A DNA stretch of 64,000 nt, taken from Triticum aestivum. Lineage: Eukaryota; Streptophyta; Magnoliopsida; Poales; Poaceae. The stretch is taken from NCBI RefSeq assembly GCF_018294505.1, contig NC_057808.1, positions 229,707,780-229,771,779 of the forward strand. The letters are read 5' to 3'. The translations under genes and the position numbers were made by a program. How positions within the stretch are numbered: the first letter of the stretch is position 1; the number at the start of each line of letters is the position of its first letter. Below the pieces are notes generated by a model. That model ran no database searches. It saw only the letters and a list, made by a program, of their open reading frames with translations, and was not told the DNA's origin. Shown in pieces: positions 1 through 10,349 of the stretch.

Positions 1-70
1 ATCGCTGACTCCAACTGGTTCACCATCTCACGCTCGTCGCGGGCCAGCGGACGCGCAGGCTGCGCTGCTC

Positions 71-1300
71 ATGGCACGCGAGCTCCTGCGCTACCGCCCT
101 ATCGACGACCTCTACGAAGACTGGCTAGACCGCATTACCGAGCTTGTCAGCGCCGCTGGGGACTCTCCTGGACCGTCTCTCTCGCTGCCTCGCACGCCGC
201 CTGCCGCGGGTGACGTAGCCCCTGGAGCACCTCCGCCACCTCCCCGTCAAGACGTCGCCCTCGGACCAAGGCGCGCGGCCCCACGTTGCGACCTGCCGCG
301 TAGGGTGCCCGCGCGTGAAAAAGAATGATGTTAGGAGGTCCAGCGGCCGCAAGAACAGGCTCCTGCGCTCCCAACGCCACCACGCCAAGACCGCGCGTCG
401 TCCGTGGTTGCGGCGCGTGAGCGCCAAGATCAGGCTCCACCTCCACGGCCGTCTCCGGTGACCACAGTGGGCTGCCACGCCTTCACTCCCGAGCTGGGCA
501 GCGTTGTCTGGCGGGGAAGTTCAAGCCCGACCTACCTCCACGCTACGACGGCACCCCTGACCCTGCCGAGTTCCGGCAACTCTAGGAGCTGAGCATCGAG
601 GCGGATAACAGTGATGAGAAGGTCATGGCGAACTGGTTTCCCATGGCCTTCAAGGATGGCGCGCGCTCGTGGCTCCTGAACCTGCCTGCGGGATCGATCT
701 CCTCCGGGGGAGAGATGCGTGAGCGTTTCGTCGCCAACTTCCAGGGCACTAGCGACCGCCCACCTGCTGCGGGTGACCTGCGACGCATCAAGCAGCAGGC
801 GGGGAAGACCTTGCGAATGTACATCCAGCGCTTCAACAGCGTTCGTCTCAAGATCCCCAAGGTTTCGGACGAGGCCATCATCTCGGCGTTCTCTGATGGC
901 GTCCGCGACGTCAAGATGAAGGAAGAGCTCGCCATACATGAGGACCTGTGCACGGCCCTGGAGATGTTAAACATGGCGACCAAGTGTGCGAGAGCTGAGG
1001 AGGGTCACCTCTCCCTCCTGCAGCTCCCAGGGCTGACCCAGAAGACAAGAAGGCCAAGCTCAAGGACGTGAAGCGCAAGGGGGCGGCCGTACTTGCGGCT
1101 GAACCAGAGATGAAGCGCGGTTGCAACCACCCACAGTCGTCCAAGAGCAGTTGTCCGTTCTGCGTCTTCCACAACGTGCACAGCCACAACACCAATGACT
1201 ATCAGGAGCTCAGGGCTATCCGCGACGGGCGCCTCGGTCGACGCCTCGAGCGCAACGATCAAGGATATAGCCGCGGAGGAGGCCGAACTGGAGGACGCTA
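71..1300 (+). pseudogene. Gag of element Z, frameshifted
   Basis: Gag would form the virus-like particle and bind element RNA. Three frames carry it. 71-328 is the N-terminal part (…RYRPIDDLYEDWLDRI…). 625-1071 is the core retrotransposon gag domain, with the family pattern of a W-L-LP segment, an F-x-x-NFQGT motif near residue 38 and a QQAGKTLRMYIQRF helix. 1068-1300 is a basic tail with a degenerate zinc-knuckle-like cluster (CPFC…H…H…Y). At least two frameshifts separate these pieces, so no single protein can be made. The assignment rests on visible motif order. The N-terminal piece alone would not be convincing. Confidence 0.7.
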
Positions 1301-1577
1301 GGACGACCATGGCCCCTGCCAGGAGTGGGGCGAGCAGCCTCGTGAGGAACGCTGGCAGGGCCAGCCTCGCAAGGGTGCCTGGAGAAATCAGCCTCATGAG
1401 GACCATCCTCAGGGCAACGCAGGCCTCCCTCCGCTGCCAGCACCACCAAGAAGGAACAACGACCACCACCAGGACGAGGGGGCTGGGGGCTTTCAGGAGC
1501 CTCGAGCCATCGCGTGCATCCTGGGTGGCACTCAGGCCCCAGCCTCTCGTCGCATCTTCAAGCAGTATGCCCGCGAG

Positions 1578-2110
1578 GTGAATGCAACCCTACCCAGGCT
1601 TGAGGCCACCCGCCCGTTCAGGTGGTCCAAGTGCACCATCAACTTCAGCTCGTCCAACCAGCTCAAGTGTGCGGCAACTGTCGGCGCCCTCCCGATGCTT
1701 TGCTTGCCCGTCATCAGCAACGTCCTCGTCACCAAGACCCTCATCGATGGCGGTGCAGGGCTCAATGTGCTTTCCATCGAGACATTCGACCGACTTCAAG
1801 TACCCTACGATCAGCTGCAGCCCACCAAGGCTTTCTCAGGAGTGACCGATGGCTCCACCACCCCGATAGGGCAGATCCGCCCCCTGCCACATTGAGCCAG
1901 CGCGACAAGTACCGCACAGCGCTCATCGACTTTGACGTCGCCCACATCCACCTTCCGTACAATGCCATCCTTGGGTATCCAGCCCTGGCCAAGTTCATGG
2001 CGGTGACTCATCATGGTTACAATGTCTTCAAGATGCCAGGGAACCGCGACATCATCACGATCGCCTACGAGGAGAAGGACACGGTGTGTTCTTTTGAGCG
2101 CGCCTACTAA
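1578..2110 (+). pseudogene. Aspartic protease region of element Z
   Basis: This encodes the pepsin-like protease that would cut the Gag-Pol polyprotein. The frame at 1578-1895 contains the active-site segment TLIDGGAGLNVLS, where the usual D-T/S-G triad reads D-G-G. It is followed by the flap-like segment (FSGVTDGSTTPIGQI). A stop and frameshift near 1895 move the homology to the frame ending at 2110, which has the conserved LIDFDVAHIHLPYNAILGYP stretch and ends at a TAA. Elements P and M carry the same domain with the same D-G-G reading, so this is a family feature and not random decay. Confidence 0.75.
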
Positions 2111-2760
2111 GCAGCAGCGGTCGAGGACCCAGACAATGAAGGCACTGTATACCCTCCTAAGGTTGTCCCCAAGAAGAAGAAGCGGTTGCTCAGCCAAGAG
2201 CCTCAGGAGAGCGGTGTCTCCAGCGGCACCACCTCGGGACCTGCGCCCACGGATGGGCCGCCTCCCTCTCGCGCAATGGAAGGTGCGTCTGGCGCCCCTC
2301 TCAGGCTAGGCTCGGGGGCTCTCTTCCGGAGGGCCTCTGACTTAGCCATTGTCATGAGGGAGGCGCTCGGGCACCACATGGAGGCATGCTTCATCGCACG
2401 TTTCCCTCACGAGGGCACAAGGCACAGGGTGCCAGGTGCTAAGGAGTTCATCACCAAGGTGACCGAGGAGCTTCAAGAGGCAAGAGCCATGCGCGGCGAC
2501 CGCCGCCCACCATGTGGCGCAGCTCCATACCCTGGCGAGGACAATGAGCTGCGCATCTGCGTCAACATTCAAGGGCTCAACAGGGCCGCATCCCGGGAGC
2601 GTTTCTAGCCATCGCATGCTGGTCGGTGTGAGGTCCCACCTCACAACTACGTTCGCATGCCCTTTGGCCTGCCGAACGCGGCTGTTACCTTCCAGCGCTG
2701 CCTACAGAGCATCATGGCAGCTCAGGAGGCCAGGCACTAGGCGGTCCCGGCGGAGATTGC
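2111..2760 (+). pseudogene. Linker and reverse transcriptase remnant of element Z
   Basis: After the protease a basic, Ser/Pro-rich linker runs into a short RT-like piece (ELRICVNIQGLNRA, about 2545-2590), then a stop. From about 2638 a second RT piece reads YVRMPFGLPNAAVTFQRCLQSIM. In an intact RT these segments flank the first catalytic Asp region (DAFSGYHQ in elements P and M). That region and the YIDD/YVDD box are both absent, so an internal deletion removed the active site. The frame closes at a TAG near 2738. The element cannot supply its own reverse transcriptase. Confidence 0.6.
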
Positions 2761-2910
2761 GACGATTCTTCATGAGCCCCCTAAGCCTCTAGAGCCTCCC
2801 GAGGTTCAGGACCCAGGCGGCTCGTGAGGAACAACTTCTTCAGCATGCCTCTTTAGCTACTTCAACATCTCTTCATCAACGGTGCCAGGTGACATTTTCC
2901 GGCTTATTCA

Positions 2911-3071
2911 GTTGGGGGCGCCCATTATCCCCAGGTTGCATGGGCTCGTCCCTGCGGCATGTATATTTCTTGCATCTTTTAGTGGCTCTATTGGGGTCGC
3001 CCCTCGGGCCGCATCATCCCCAGGCCACGTGGGTCTGTCCCAGGGGCATGTATCATTCTTGCATCTATCAG
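2911..3071. repeat. Imperfect tandem duplication, about 75-80 bp unit
   Basis: Copy one (about 2911-2981) and copy two (about 2990-3071) share the ordered words ATCCCCAGG, GGGC/TC/TGTCCC and GCATGTAT…TTCTTGCATC. The stretch 2761-3403 is otherwise non-coding 3' sequence of element Z, with no gene seen. Confidence 0.6.
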
Positions 3072-3403
3072 AACTAGCTTTACCTCCTTCCATGAGATGA
3101 TTTATGTTATCACCTGTTTACCTATTGTTTGTTGTCCTTCTCGGCCTCCCGCATTGCTGACCAGCCTCCTACTCATCCCGTAATGAGGGCTACACGTGTT
3201 GGCAGGGCGCTTGTGCTCGGGTTCGTCCCTGCAACGCGGACAAATCTGAGAGATCGAGCTCTGGCTCGCGGCCCGCCCCATGCACGTCACCTCACCAAGT
3301 CCCCAGTGCCTTCATATTCTTGCGGAAAGATCAGCGGCAGGACAGCAAATGCGATTATGAGTTATATTCTCCTCTCGAACTAACCCACAGGAATCTCCAG
3401 AGC

Positions 3404-3972
3404 TTAACTACAGGTGGCCCCGCCGGCCATCCCTTTTTTACGCAATTACCTTGCGCGTTAAAGGGGGGGCTCCTGAGCACCGCGCCTCAGGAGCTCCTAC
3501 TGACTGTCCAGCCCTCACCCCCTGGCCTTGACCATGGCATCGCAACCTGGCATACCAGCAGCGGCTGAGCCTTGCTCGAGGGTCGGGACCCAAGGACGTA
3601 GAGCACTTAGATGAGTGAGGAAAGGGGAGGCCGGTGTGAGCCCTACGTAGTAGCACCACTGCTAAAGCATAATCAGGCGCCGTGCAAAGGAATCACCTCA
3701 GGCTCGTTAAGATAAGTCACCTATACGAGTTAGCGTCAGGCCGCTGTCTGGAATTTTCGACTCTCGCAGCCTTGCTCCGGCAATACCGCCTTCCTTTTCG
3801 GCTTTCAAGAAGCTGCTTGCACGCCAAAGGGGACCTCTTGAGCATTGCGCCTCAGGAGCTTTTACCGGACCTTGGGCCGCTCACCTCCTGGCCTTGACCA
3901 CGTCATCGCGACCTGGCATACCAGCGACGACCGAAGCTTGCCTGGGGATTGGGACTTGCCGACGTAGAGCGC
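3404..3972. repeat. Two copies of an about 200-bp direct repeat, period about 370 bp
   Basis: Both copies (about 3404-3604 and 3770-3972) contain, in order, a 'CGCCTCAGGAGCT' segment, 'CCTGGCCTTGACCA', 'CGACCTGGCATACCAGC' (one change) and 'GACGTAGAGC'. The second copy is interrupted right after GACGTAGAGCGC by the LTR of element P. Copy one shows what the uninterrupted target looks like (…GAGCACTTAGATGAG). Confidence 0.65.
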
Positions 3973-4860
3973 TCTCAGCGTTCTGGGAACGGGGGTCCCC
4001 AGACTTGCCTGCTTGCGGCCCGCGGCGTGGCTCCACTCGCGGCCCAGTACAGCCCGTCTTCACCAGCAATCACTCAAGATGCTCGCGAGGGGCCAAGCCT
4101 CATGAGGCGGACGATGCAAGACCTCCTCGGGGGCGGCCTCACCAGGCTGGCTCGCGAGGGGCGGAGAGATCAAGGCAAGACAAACCTCGCGAGGTTCCTA
4201 CGACGTCAGCCATGATGACCAAGACCAGGCGGGCTCCAGCGTGCACAGTGTCCTCGTTTCCTCTTTGGTGCCAAGGACGCAAGCCCAGGCGATGAGTACC
4301 GAGGCATCAGGTGATGAGTGCCAAGGTTTCCGTATCGGTGCAACGAGACCAAGACCAGCAGGACGGAGGTCCCCGTGGAGCCCAAGACGGCGTCACCACC
4401 AGAGCCTTTGGCAGGCGAAGACCGCCTTTAGTTAGGATAGCTTGTACTAGCTGTCCCCTTTCAAATTGGCCATTTTTGGATCCCTTCCCGCTCAATCTTT
4501 GGGGAGAGGACCAGGGCCTCTATAAATAGGTCTAGCCACCACAGTAGATCTCACCTCGAACTCATTCAGTTCATCCTCACACCCACGAAGCACAAGAACA
4601 CCTCTCCTCAGGAGGCTGTTCTTCCCTTGTACTGTTCATCCTCAGCCCGAGAGGCAATCCACCACACCACACTAGAGTAGGGTATTACACCACAACGGTG
4701 GACCGAACCAGTATAAATCTTGTGTCTCTTGTGTTGCGAGTTTGTCAAGCTAGCCTTTGAGATCGTGGTGAGGTTGAGGGCGTGATCAGGTAGGGGGAAA
4801 TCTTCACGCGCACCCCAGTGTTTGAACCTCAAGGGTTTTGCCGGAACCCAAAATCCGACA
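3973..4860 (+). repeat. 5' LTR of element P (888 bp)
   Basis: The LTR starts TCTCAGCGTTCTGGG (the consensus start from the other copies is TGTCRGCG, so one base is mutated) and ends AAAATCCGACA, directly before the primer-binding site. The same LTR occurs at 25630-26535 (minus), 27256-28144 (plus) and 60450-61341 (minus). The palindrome-like 10-mer CTCGCGAG appears at 4082, 4151 and 4186. Confidence 0.85.
4521..4527 (+). promoter_or_regulatory. TATA box of the P LTR
   Basis: TATAAAT sits in CCTCTATAAATAGG, about 340 bp before the LTR end. It is conserved at the equivalent place in the M, P2 and N LTRs. This is the expected core promoter for genomic RNA. Activity is inferred. Confidence 0.6.
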
Positions 4861-4880
4861 TTTGGCGCGCCAGGTAGGGG
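4861..4880 (+). other. Primer-binding site of element P
   Basis: TTTGGCGCGCCAGGTAGGGG follows the LTR directly. The same site, reverse-complemented, abuts the M LTR at 25610-25629. I do not assign the tRNA. Confidence 0.6.
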
Positions 4881-4936
4881 TGCGCCGGAGTTTCCTTCCG
4901 TCGACCCACGCTCCGCCGCCACCGCGCTTCGCCCCC

Positions 4937-5390
4937 ATGGCAGGCGCCGCGCTTCCGGCTCCAACGACTGGTGCCAGTGACGGGGCCAGGGGCTTCGAGC
5001 CTGGGCCCCCGCCTTACGGCAGGTGCAGTGGCTGCCCAAGTTCAAGCCGGAGATGCCACCATGCTACGACGGCGCGGTGAACCCGGTGGCTTTCCTGCTG
5101 GCGTACGAGGAGGCCGTCCTTAAGGCCGGGGGCGACGACAAGGTCATGGCCAACTAGCTTCCCATGGCCCTCACTAGCGTACCGCGCGACTGGCTGCTCA
5201 ACCTCCCGGATCCACGGTGGCATCTTGGGAGGAGTTGTGCGGTCTCTTCGCCGTGCGCTTCGTGGCACCGCCGCCCCACGCGGTCGCGGCCCTCCTCGGT
5301 GGCTCGCAAGCACTGCCCTCGGACCGCCACGCCAAGCTGCTCTTTCGCCAGATCAGCGCCATTTCCATGCGGCAGGGGGCTCCCCGGGTT
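4937..5390 (+). pseudogene. Truncated Gag of element P
   Basis: A start at 4937 opens a frame that shifts after about 40 codons. The homology then reads LPKFKPEMPPCYDGAVNPVA and LAYEEAVLKAGGDDKVMAN, followed by a TAG, then LPMALTSVPRDWLLNLPDP and a shifted frame with WEELCGLFAVRF. These are the gag core motifs. After FRQISAISMRQGAPRVGW the coding goes almost directly into protease. The second half of a normal gag, including the zinc knuckle, is absent. Element M has the same short gag with the same join, so the deletion predates the separation of the two copies. Confidence 0.65.
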
Positions 5391-5850
5391 GGGTGGCGCC
5401 CAAGCTGAGCTGACGTTCGACTCGAGAGATCACCCCGTCACCACCGTCGGCTCGGGCGTGCTCCCAATGCTTTGCACACCCACCATCTGCCATGTAGCCG
5501 TCACCAAGACCCTCATCGACGGCGGCGCCGGCCTCAACGTGCTCTCAGTGGAGGCCTTCAGCCTCTTTCACGTGCCACTCGAGCAGCTCCGCCCCAGCAA
5601 GCCCTTCTCTGGCGTCGGCGGTGGCTCCTCCAGCCTCCTGGGGCAGATCCATCTTCCCGTGACCTTCGGCACCCACGACAACTACCGCACTGAGCTAATC
5701 GACTTTGACATCTCCCACATCGGCCTCCCGTACAACGCCATTCTCGGGTACCCGGCTCTGGCTCAGTTCATGGCGGCGACCCATCCGGCCTACAACCTCA
5801 TGAAGATGCCTGGGAGCAAGGACGTCCTCACCAGTGTGGGAGATACCTAG
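5391..5850 (+). pseudogene. Aspartic protease of element P (open in this segment)
   Basis: This is the polyprotein-processing protease. One frame holds LTFDSRDHPVTTVGSG, the active-site segment TLIDGGAGLNVLSVEAF, a flap-like FSGVGGGSSSLLGQI, and the conserved IDFDISHIGLPYNAILGYPA before a TAG at 5848-5850. The active-site triad reads D-G-G. It is open by itself but sits in a polyprotein that is broken on both sides, so it is listed as a pseudogene. The copy in M is nearly identical in layout. Confidence 0.75.
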
Positions 5851-7020
5851 GAGGCTCTGGAGGCACTCAAGCTTGCCCTGTTGCCGACGTGGACACCTCC
5901 GGAGTTAAGGAAGCCGCACGAACCAAGAAGAAGCAATTGTTCACTCAAGACCAGGTGGAAACCAAGCAGGTGCCGGTCGAGGAAGATGGGTCGTCGGGGG
6001 CCACCTTCACCATGGGTGCCAACCTCGACCCCGATCAAGAGGTCTTGCGCGCAAACAAGGAAGTATTCGCCCGGGAGCCCGATCAGCTGGTAGGGGTCCC
6101 AAGAGGAGTGATTGAGCACCACTTGAAGGTGCGCCCCAATGTACGCCTTGTGAAGCAGAGGGCGTGACGACAGTCCACGGAGAAGTAGTCCTTCATTGTC
6201 CAAGAAACCCGGAAGCTGGAGGCAGCAGGTGTCATTCGCGAGGTCCGGTACCCTGAATGGTTGGCAAACCCCGTCGTCGTGCCCAAGAAAGGTGGAAAGG
6301 AGCACATGTGTTCGACTTCACGAACCTCAACAAGGCCTGCCCCCAAGATCCGTTCCCGCTTCCACGCATCGACCAGATCGTCGACTCCACTGCCAAGTGC
6401 GACCTGCTGTACGTGCTTCCTGGATGCGTTCTCAGGCTACCACCAGATGAAGATGGCAGTAGAAGATGTCGAGAAGACGGCCTTCCTGACCCCGTGCCGG
6501 TTATACTGCTACACTTGCATGCCTTTCGGGCTGCGCAATGCAGGCGCGACCTTCCAACGGCTGATGCACATCGTCCTGGGTCAGCAGCTCGGGAGGAACG
6601 CTGAAGCTTACATCGACGACATTGTGGTGAAGTCTCGGGAGGCGAGAACTTTAATTTAGGACCAGTAGGAGACCTTTGAAAGCCCGCACCGGGTGGACTT
6701 GCGGCTCAACCCGGAGAAATGCGTGTTTGGTGTCCCTTCCAGCAAGCTGCTGGGTTTCCTCGTGTCCCACAGAGGGATCGAGGCCAACCCAGAGAAGGTC
6801 AAGGCAATCGAAGAAATGAGTCCACCAAACCCTTAAGGAGATGCAGAAGCTTGCGGTCGCGTGACTGCATTGGGGTGCTTCATCTCCAAGCTGGGAGAGC
6901 ACGCCCTACCTTCTTCAAGCTAATGAAGAAGAAGGGCCATCGAGTGGACCCCAGAGGCCGACCAAGCGTTTCAAGACCTCAAGAGATACGCTGACCAGCC
7001 CTCCAGTGATGGTGGCGCCC
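5851..7020 (+). pseudogene. Reverse transcriptase of element P, multiple frameshifts and stops
   Basis: The RT homology is spread over at least three frames: the linker and IEHHLKVRPNVRLVKQ (to 6167), VIREVRYPEWLANPVVVPKKGG, FTNLNKACPQDPFPLPRIDQI, then FLDAFSGYHQMKMAVEDVEKTAFLTP and CMPFGLRNAGATFQRLMHI. The catalytic box AYIDDIVVKSREA is intact near 6610-6645, directly followed by stops (TTTAATTTAGG). The thumb/connection (LRLNPEKCVFGVPSSKLLGF) continues to about 6900 with further breaks. Catalytic residues survive, but the gene cannot yield one enzyme. Confidence 0.75.
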
Positions 7021-8235
7021 CGACTCTGAGGCGCTGGTGATGTACCTTGCCGCCACCCTTACTCCGCCAGCGCAGCTCTGGTGGGCGGTTCAGGAGGAGC
7101 GCCGGCTCAGGGATGCGTCACGCCAAGCCGCTCCCTCCCTCGAGGGCTGCTGGCGACGTCAGCGAAGACCAAGCTCAGCAAAGACGGGCCGCCAATCTTG
7201 GGCCTGCGAAAGGCCCCAGAGCGGCCAGCTTTGGGCTTGTCATCTCAGGAGGCGCCCCAACCTCCGGAAGCCGCGAGCCTCGTCAATGCACCCGCCCTTG
7301 TCAAGCACCCTGTGTATTTTGTCAGCATGATGTTGTGGGACGCGAGGGCACGGTACCCCATGCCCCAGAAGCTCCTGCTCGCGCTCTTGGTAGCCTCGCA
7401 TAAGCTGCAGGACTACTTTCAAGGTCACCCCATCAAGGTCGTCTCGGCCTACCCATTGGAAAGGGTGCTCAGGAGCCTCAACTCCGTAGGGAGAGTCGCT
7501 GAGTGGAACATCGAGCTGCAGGCATTTCAGTTGGAGTTCAACACAACCAGGGTCATCAAGGGAGCCGCGCTCGCTGATTTCGTGATAGAATGGACAGACG
7601 CCCCGGGGCTTGAAGAAGGCGAGGATCGGTCCCTCTCGTCGGGGAGTGAAGCGCTAGACGGCTGGGTTATGTATTTCGATGGCGCCTTTGCGCGCCAGGG
7701 CGCGGGGCTGGAGCAGTGCTCATCTCACCCACTCAGGACAAGCTTTACTACGCCGTGCAGCTCTGCTTCCAGTAGGGCGAGAAGGTCTCCAACAACATAG
7801 CAGAGTACGAAGGCCTCATAGCTGGCCTCAAGGCTGCAGTGGCCCTGGGGGTGAAACGCCTCACCATCAAGGGCGACTCGCAGCTCCTCGTCAACTTCTC
7901 CAACAAGGTATATGAGTCAAAGGACGAGCACATGGAGGTCATACCTCGCGGAGGTGCGCAATATGGAGAAGCAGTTCTTGGGCCTGGAATTGCAGCATGT
8001 GCCCCGTGGCACCAACAGGGAAGCCGACGACATCGCCAGGAGAGCATCCAAGCGGCTACCCCAAGAGCCTGGCGTCTTCGAGGAGCAGCTCTTCAAGCCA
8101 TCAACAACACCACCACTTTCAAGACCAGCGCTGCCTCGGGAGGAGCTCCCTCAACCACCTGCCTCGGGAGCCCCAGCCTGCGGCCCGACCTCGGGAGCGT
8201 GCTTACTCTTGGCGCTCGAGCCTCAGGAGGCGTGC
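7021..8235 (+). pseudogene. RNase H and connection domain of element P
   Basis: From about 7280 the frame reads the RT-RH connection (HPVYFVSMMLWDARARYPMP, QDYFQGHPIKVVSAYPLE). RNase H starts near 7660 with the first catalytic Asp in MYFDGAFARQ. A frameshift follows near 7705 and a TAG in CFQ*GEKVSNN. The further active-site segments (AEYEGL, IKGDSQLLV, NREADDIARRASK) lie in another frame to about 8060. A Pro/Ser-rich spacer leads into integrase. The M copy of this domain is uninterrupted and shows the expected arrangement. Confidence 0.75.
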
Positions 8236-9472
8236 TGGACCAAGGAATTCAAGGAATACCTGGCGCAAGAGATGCTGCCGGAGAAGGAGGAGGATGCGGA
8301 GCGCGTGGCCCGACAGGCCACGGCATACTGCATCCAGGACGGTGAGTTATACAGGAAGTGGCCAAATGACGTTTCCGTGCGTTGCATCTCCCGGGAGCAG
8401 GGGAAAGATCTGCTAGCCGACATACACGTCGGGGACTGCGGGCACCACTCGTCGTCACGGACTCTCATCGGCATGGTGTTCCGCAGCGGAGTATACTGGC
8501 CTACAACACTCAGCGACGCGACTGAGCTGGTGAAGTCCTATGAGGCCTGTCAGTTCCACGCCAGGCAGATCCACCAGCTGGCTCAGCGCCTCCAGACCAT
8601 CCCACTCTCGTTGCCATTCGCGGTCTGGGGGCTGGATATCTTGGGCCCGTTCCCTCGAGCGCCTGGGGGCTACCGCTACCTCTACGTCGCCATCGACAAG
8701 TTCACCAAGTGGGCGGAGGTAGAAGCCGTCCGCACCATCCCGGCCGGCTCCGCGGTCAAGTTCATCAAAGGTCTCATGAGTCGGTTTGGGTCCCGAACCG
8801 CATTATCATCGATAATGGATCGCAGTTCACTAGGAATCTCTTCAAGGCATATTGTGCTAACCTTGGAACACAGATCTGCCACGCTTCGGTGGTGCACCCC
8901 CGGAGCAATGGTCAGGCCGAACGCGCCAACGCGGAGGTCCTGAGAGGCCTCAAGACCAGGACCTTCAAGAAGAAACTCGAGGCTTGCGGCAGGGGCTAGC
9001 ACGATGAGCTCCAGTCCGTGCCGTGGTCCATCCACACCACCGCCACCAAGCCAATGGGCGAGACCCCATTCTTCCTCGTCTACGGAGCAGAAGCGGTTCT
9101 CCCTCACGAGGTCAAGCATCGCTCCGTGCGGGTCCTGGCGTTTGATGAGGCGCAGCAGGACGCCATGCGAGGGATGGACCTCATGCGGGGGAGGAACGCC
9201 GCCGTGAAGCCACGCTACGGGCGGCAAGATATCAGTAGGCGCTGCGACAGTACCACTGTCACAGCGTCCGCTCCAGGACGCTCGAGGTGGGTGACCTCGT
9301 CCTACGGTGGGTGCTCTCCAGGGAAGGGCTGCATAAGCTCTCACCCATGTGGGAGGGCCCGTTTAGGGTCGCCCACGTCTCCAGGCCTGGCGCCGCGCGC
9401 CTGGAGACGCAGGACGGGGTACCCATCCAGAACGTCTGGAACATCCAGCACCTCCGGAAGTTCTACCCATGA
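8236..9472 (+). pseudogene. Integrase of element P, frameshifted
   Basis: The N-terminal zinc-binding part is DIHVGDCGHHSSSRT…C-x-x-C (SYEACQFHARQ). The catalytic core has Asp in AVWGLDILGPFPRAPGG. A frameshift near 8790 precedes IIIDNGSQFTRN (second Asp). The third acidic residue lies in the NGQAERANAEVLRGL segment. A TAG near 8997 and another shift follow. The C-terminal part (GDLVLRWVLSREGLHKLSPMWEGPF…WNIQHLRKFYP) ends at TGA 9470-9472. Integrase inserts the cDNA in the genome. This copy is dead. Confidence 0.8.
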
Positions 9473-10349
9473 AGGAAGGCCCAACGCCTGTGAAGAAGCC
9501 CCCGTGCCTGTGAAGGTCTCCGCTCGTGACACTCTCACGTAATAATGAGTGGGGCTGTACACGCCCCGGAGTCTCAGGAGTGCCGCCCTCGGGACTCTGG
9601 GGCTTCCTCCCATGTCTTAGTGGCAGCACTTAGCTCCGCGCTGGTGAGAAGACAAGAATACTAGACTAGGTGCCGGATGCGGCTTTTCATTTGCTTTCCG
9701 TAGTTGGCTTGCCCCTCTTTAATCGGATTTGTTTTCTGGTGTCACTTGCTGGTCTTGTTTCGTCGACTTCTGCCTCTGTTTCTGCCTTTGGTTCTTTGTT
9801 TGACCTGTACCCTCTCTCACGTCCCTCGCGAGGGGGCTGGACAGGCGCCCTTCCCTCGTGCCCTTGTGAGCATCTTGTCTGTTTTTCGCGAGGCACCCTC
9901 ATTCGAGCCTCAAGTTGGCGCGCCTCTCTCAATCCATGCCCTTCGGGTACGGTGATACGAGGCGTTGGGTTGTGGCCAGAGACGCCCGCGTCCAGGGCTT
10001 GGATCTCCTAACAAATTTTTGCAGTTCCTCCTCGTCAGGTACTTCAAGTGCGTCAAGCTAAGTTTTTCCTACATGCCTACATAAAACATTGATATTGCGA
10101 CATGGCACAGGAATGATAAACGCAGCATAACAACTTGGAAATCATAGTTTGTTGCACGCCCCCACGGGCCCCATACTTGTCTCTCTCAATGCAGGAAGGA
10201 TAAGAAGAACGAAACAAAAGCGGCGCATGCCCCCGCAGCACCTCGTGAGGACGGGCCCATGGCGCTCTCCCGAGCTCAGTCGGACCCTTCCTCGTGCTTC
10301 ACTGGGGCGCGGCGGCGAGACGACCCGCTAGCACCTTCAAAGCGGGCGC
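9473..10349 (+). other. Non-coding 3' region of element P
   Basis: No plus-strand gene is seen after integrase. The stretch aligns, reverse-complemented, with 20141-20999 of element M over its whole length (for example AATAATGAGTGGGG at 9541 and GGGGCCCCATACTTGTCTCTCTC at 10165-10190). By comparison with M it is the trailer of the antisense B3-like gene. It ends at the insertion point of element F. Confidence 0.65.

Larger units (their letters stand above)
1..3972 (+). mobile_element. Element Z: degenerate Ty3/gypsy-type retrotransposon, 5' end outside window
   Basis: Gag, retroviral-type protease and a fragment of reverse transcriptase follow each other on the plus strand, each broken by frameshifts or stops. 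The RT core is mostly missing and no RNase H or integrase follows. Past about 2760 the sequence is non-coding with internal duplications. The right end is cut at 3972 by the 5' LTR of element P. No LTR of Z is in the window, so its family and true length cannot be given. Confidence 0.75.
3973..10349 (+). mobile_element. Element P: Ty3/gypsy retrotransposon, 5' part (resumes 19200 to about 19270)
   Basis: A 5' LTR, an adjacent primer-binding site and the domain order gag-PR-RT-RNase H-integrase identify a Ty3/gypsy element. Integrase lies last, as in Ty3/gypsy and unlike Ty1/copia. Element F interrupts it at 10349/19200. After F it continues only about 70 bp, into the antisense B3-like gene tail, before fusing with element M. 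Its own 3' LTR is not in the window. The 5 bp before the LTR (AGCGC) have no partner at 28145, so the LTR at 27256 does not look like its 3' LTR. Confidence 0.85.

Noticed and set aside
8682..9344. 220-codon minus-strand ORF over the integrase of P
   Set aside because: Reverse-strand shadow of integrase; the plus-strand motifs are clear.
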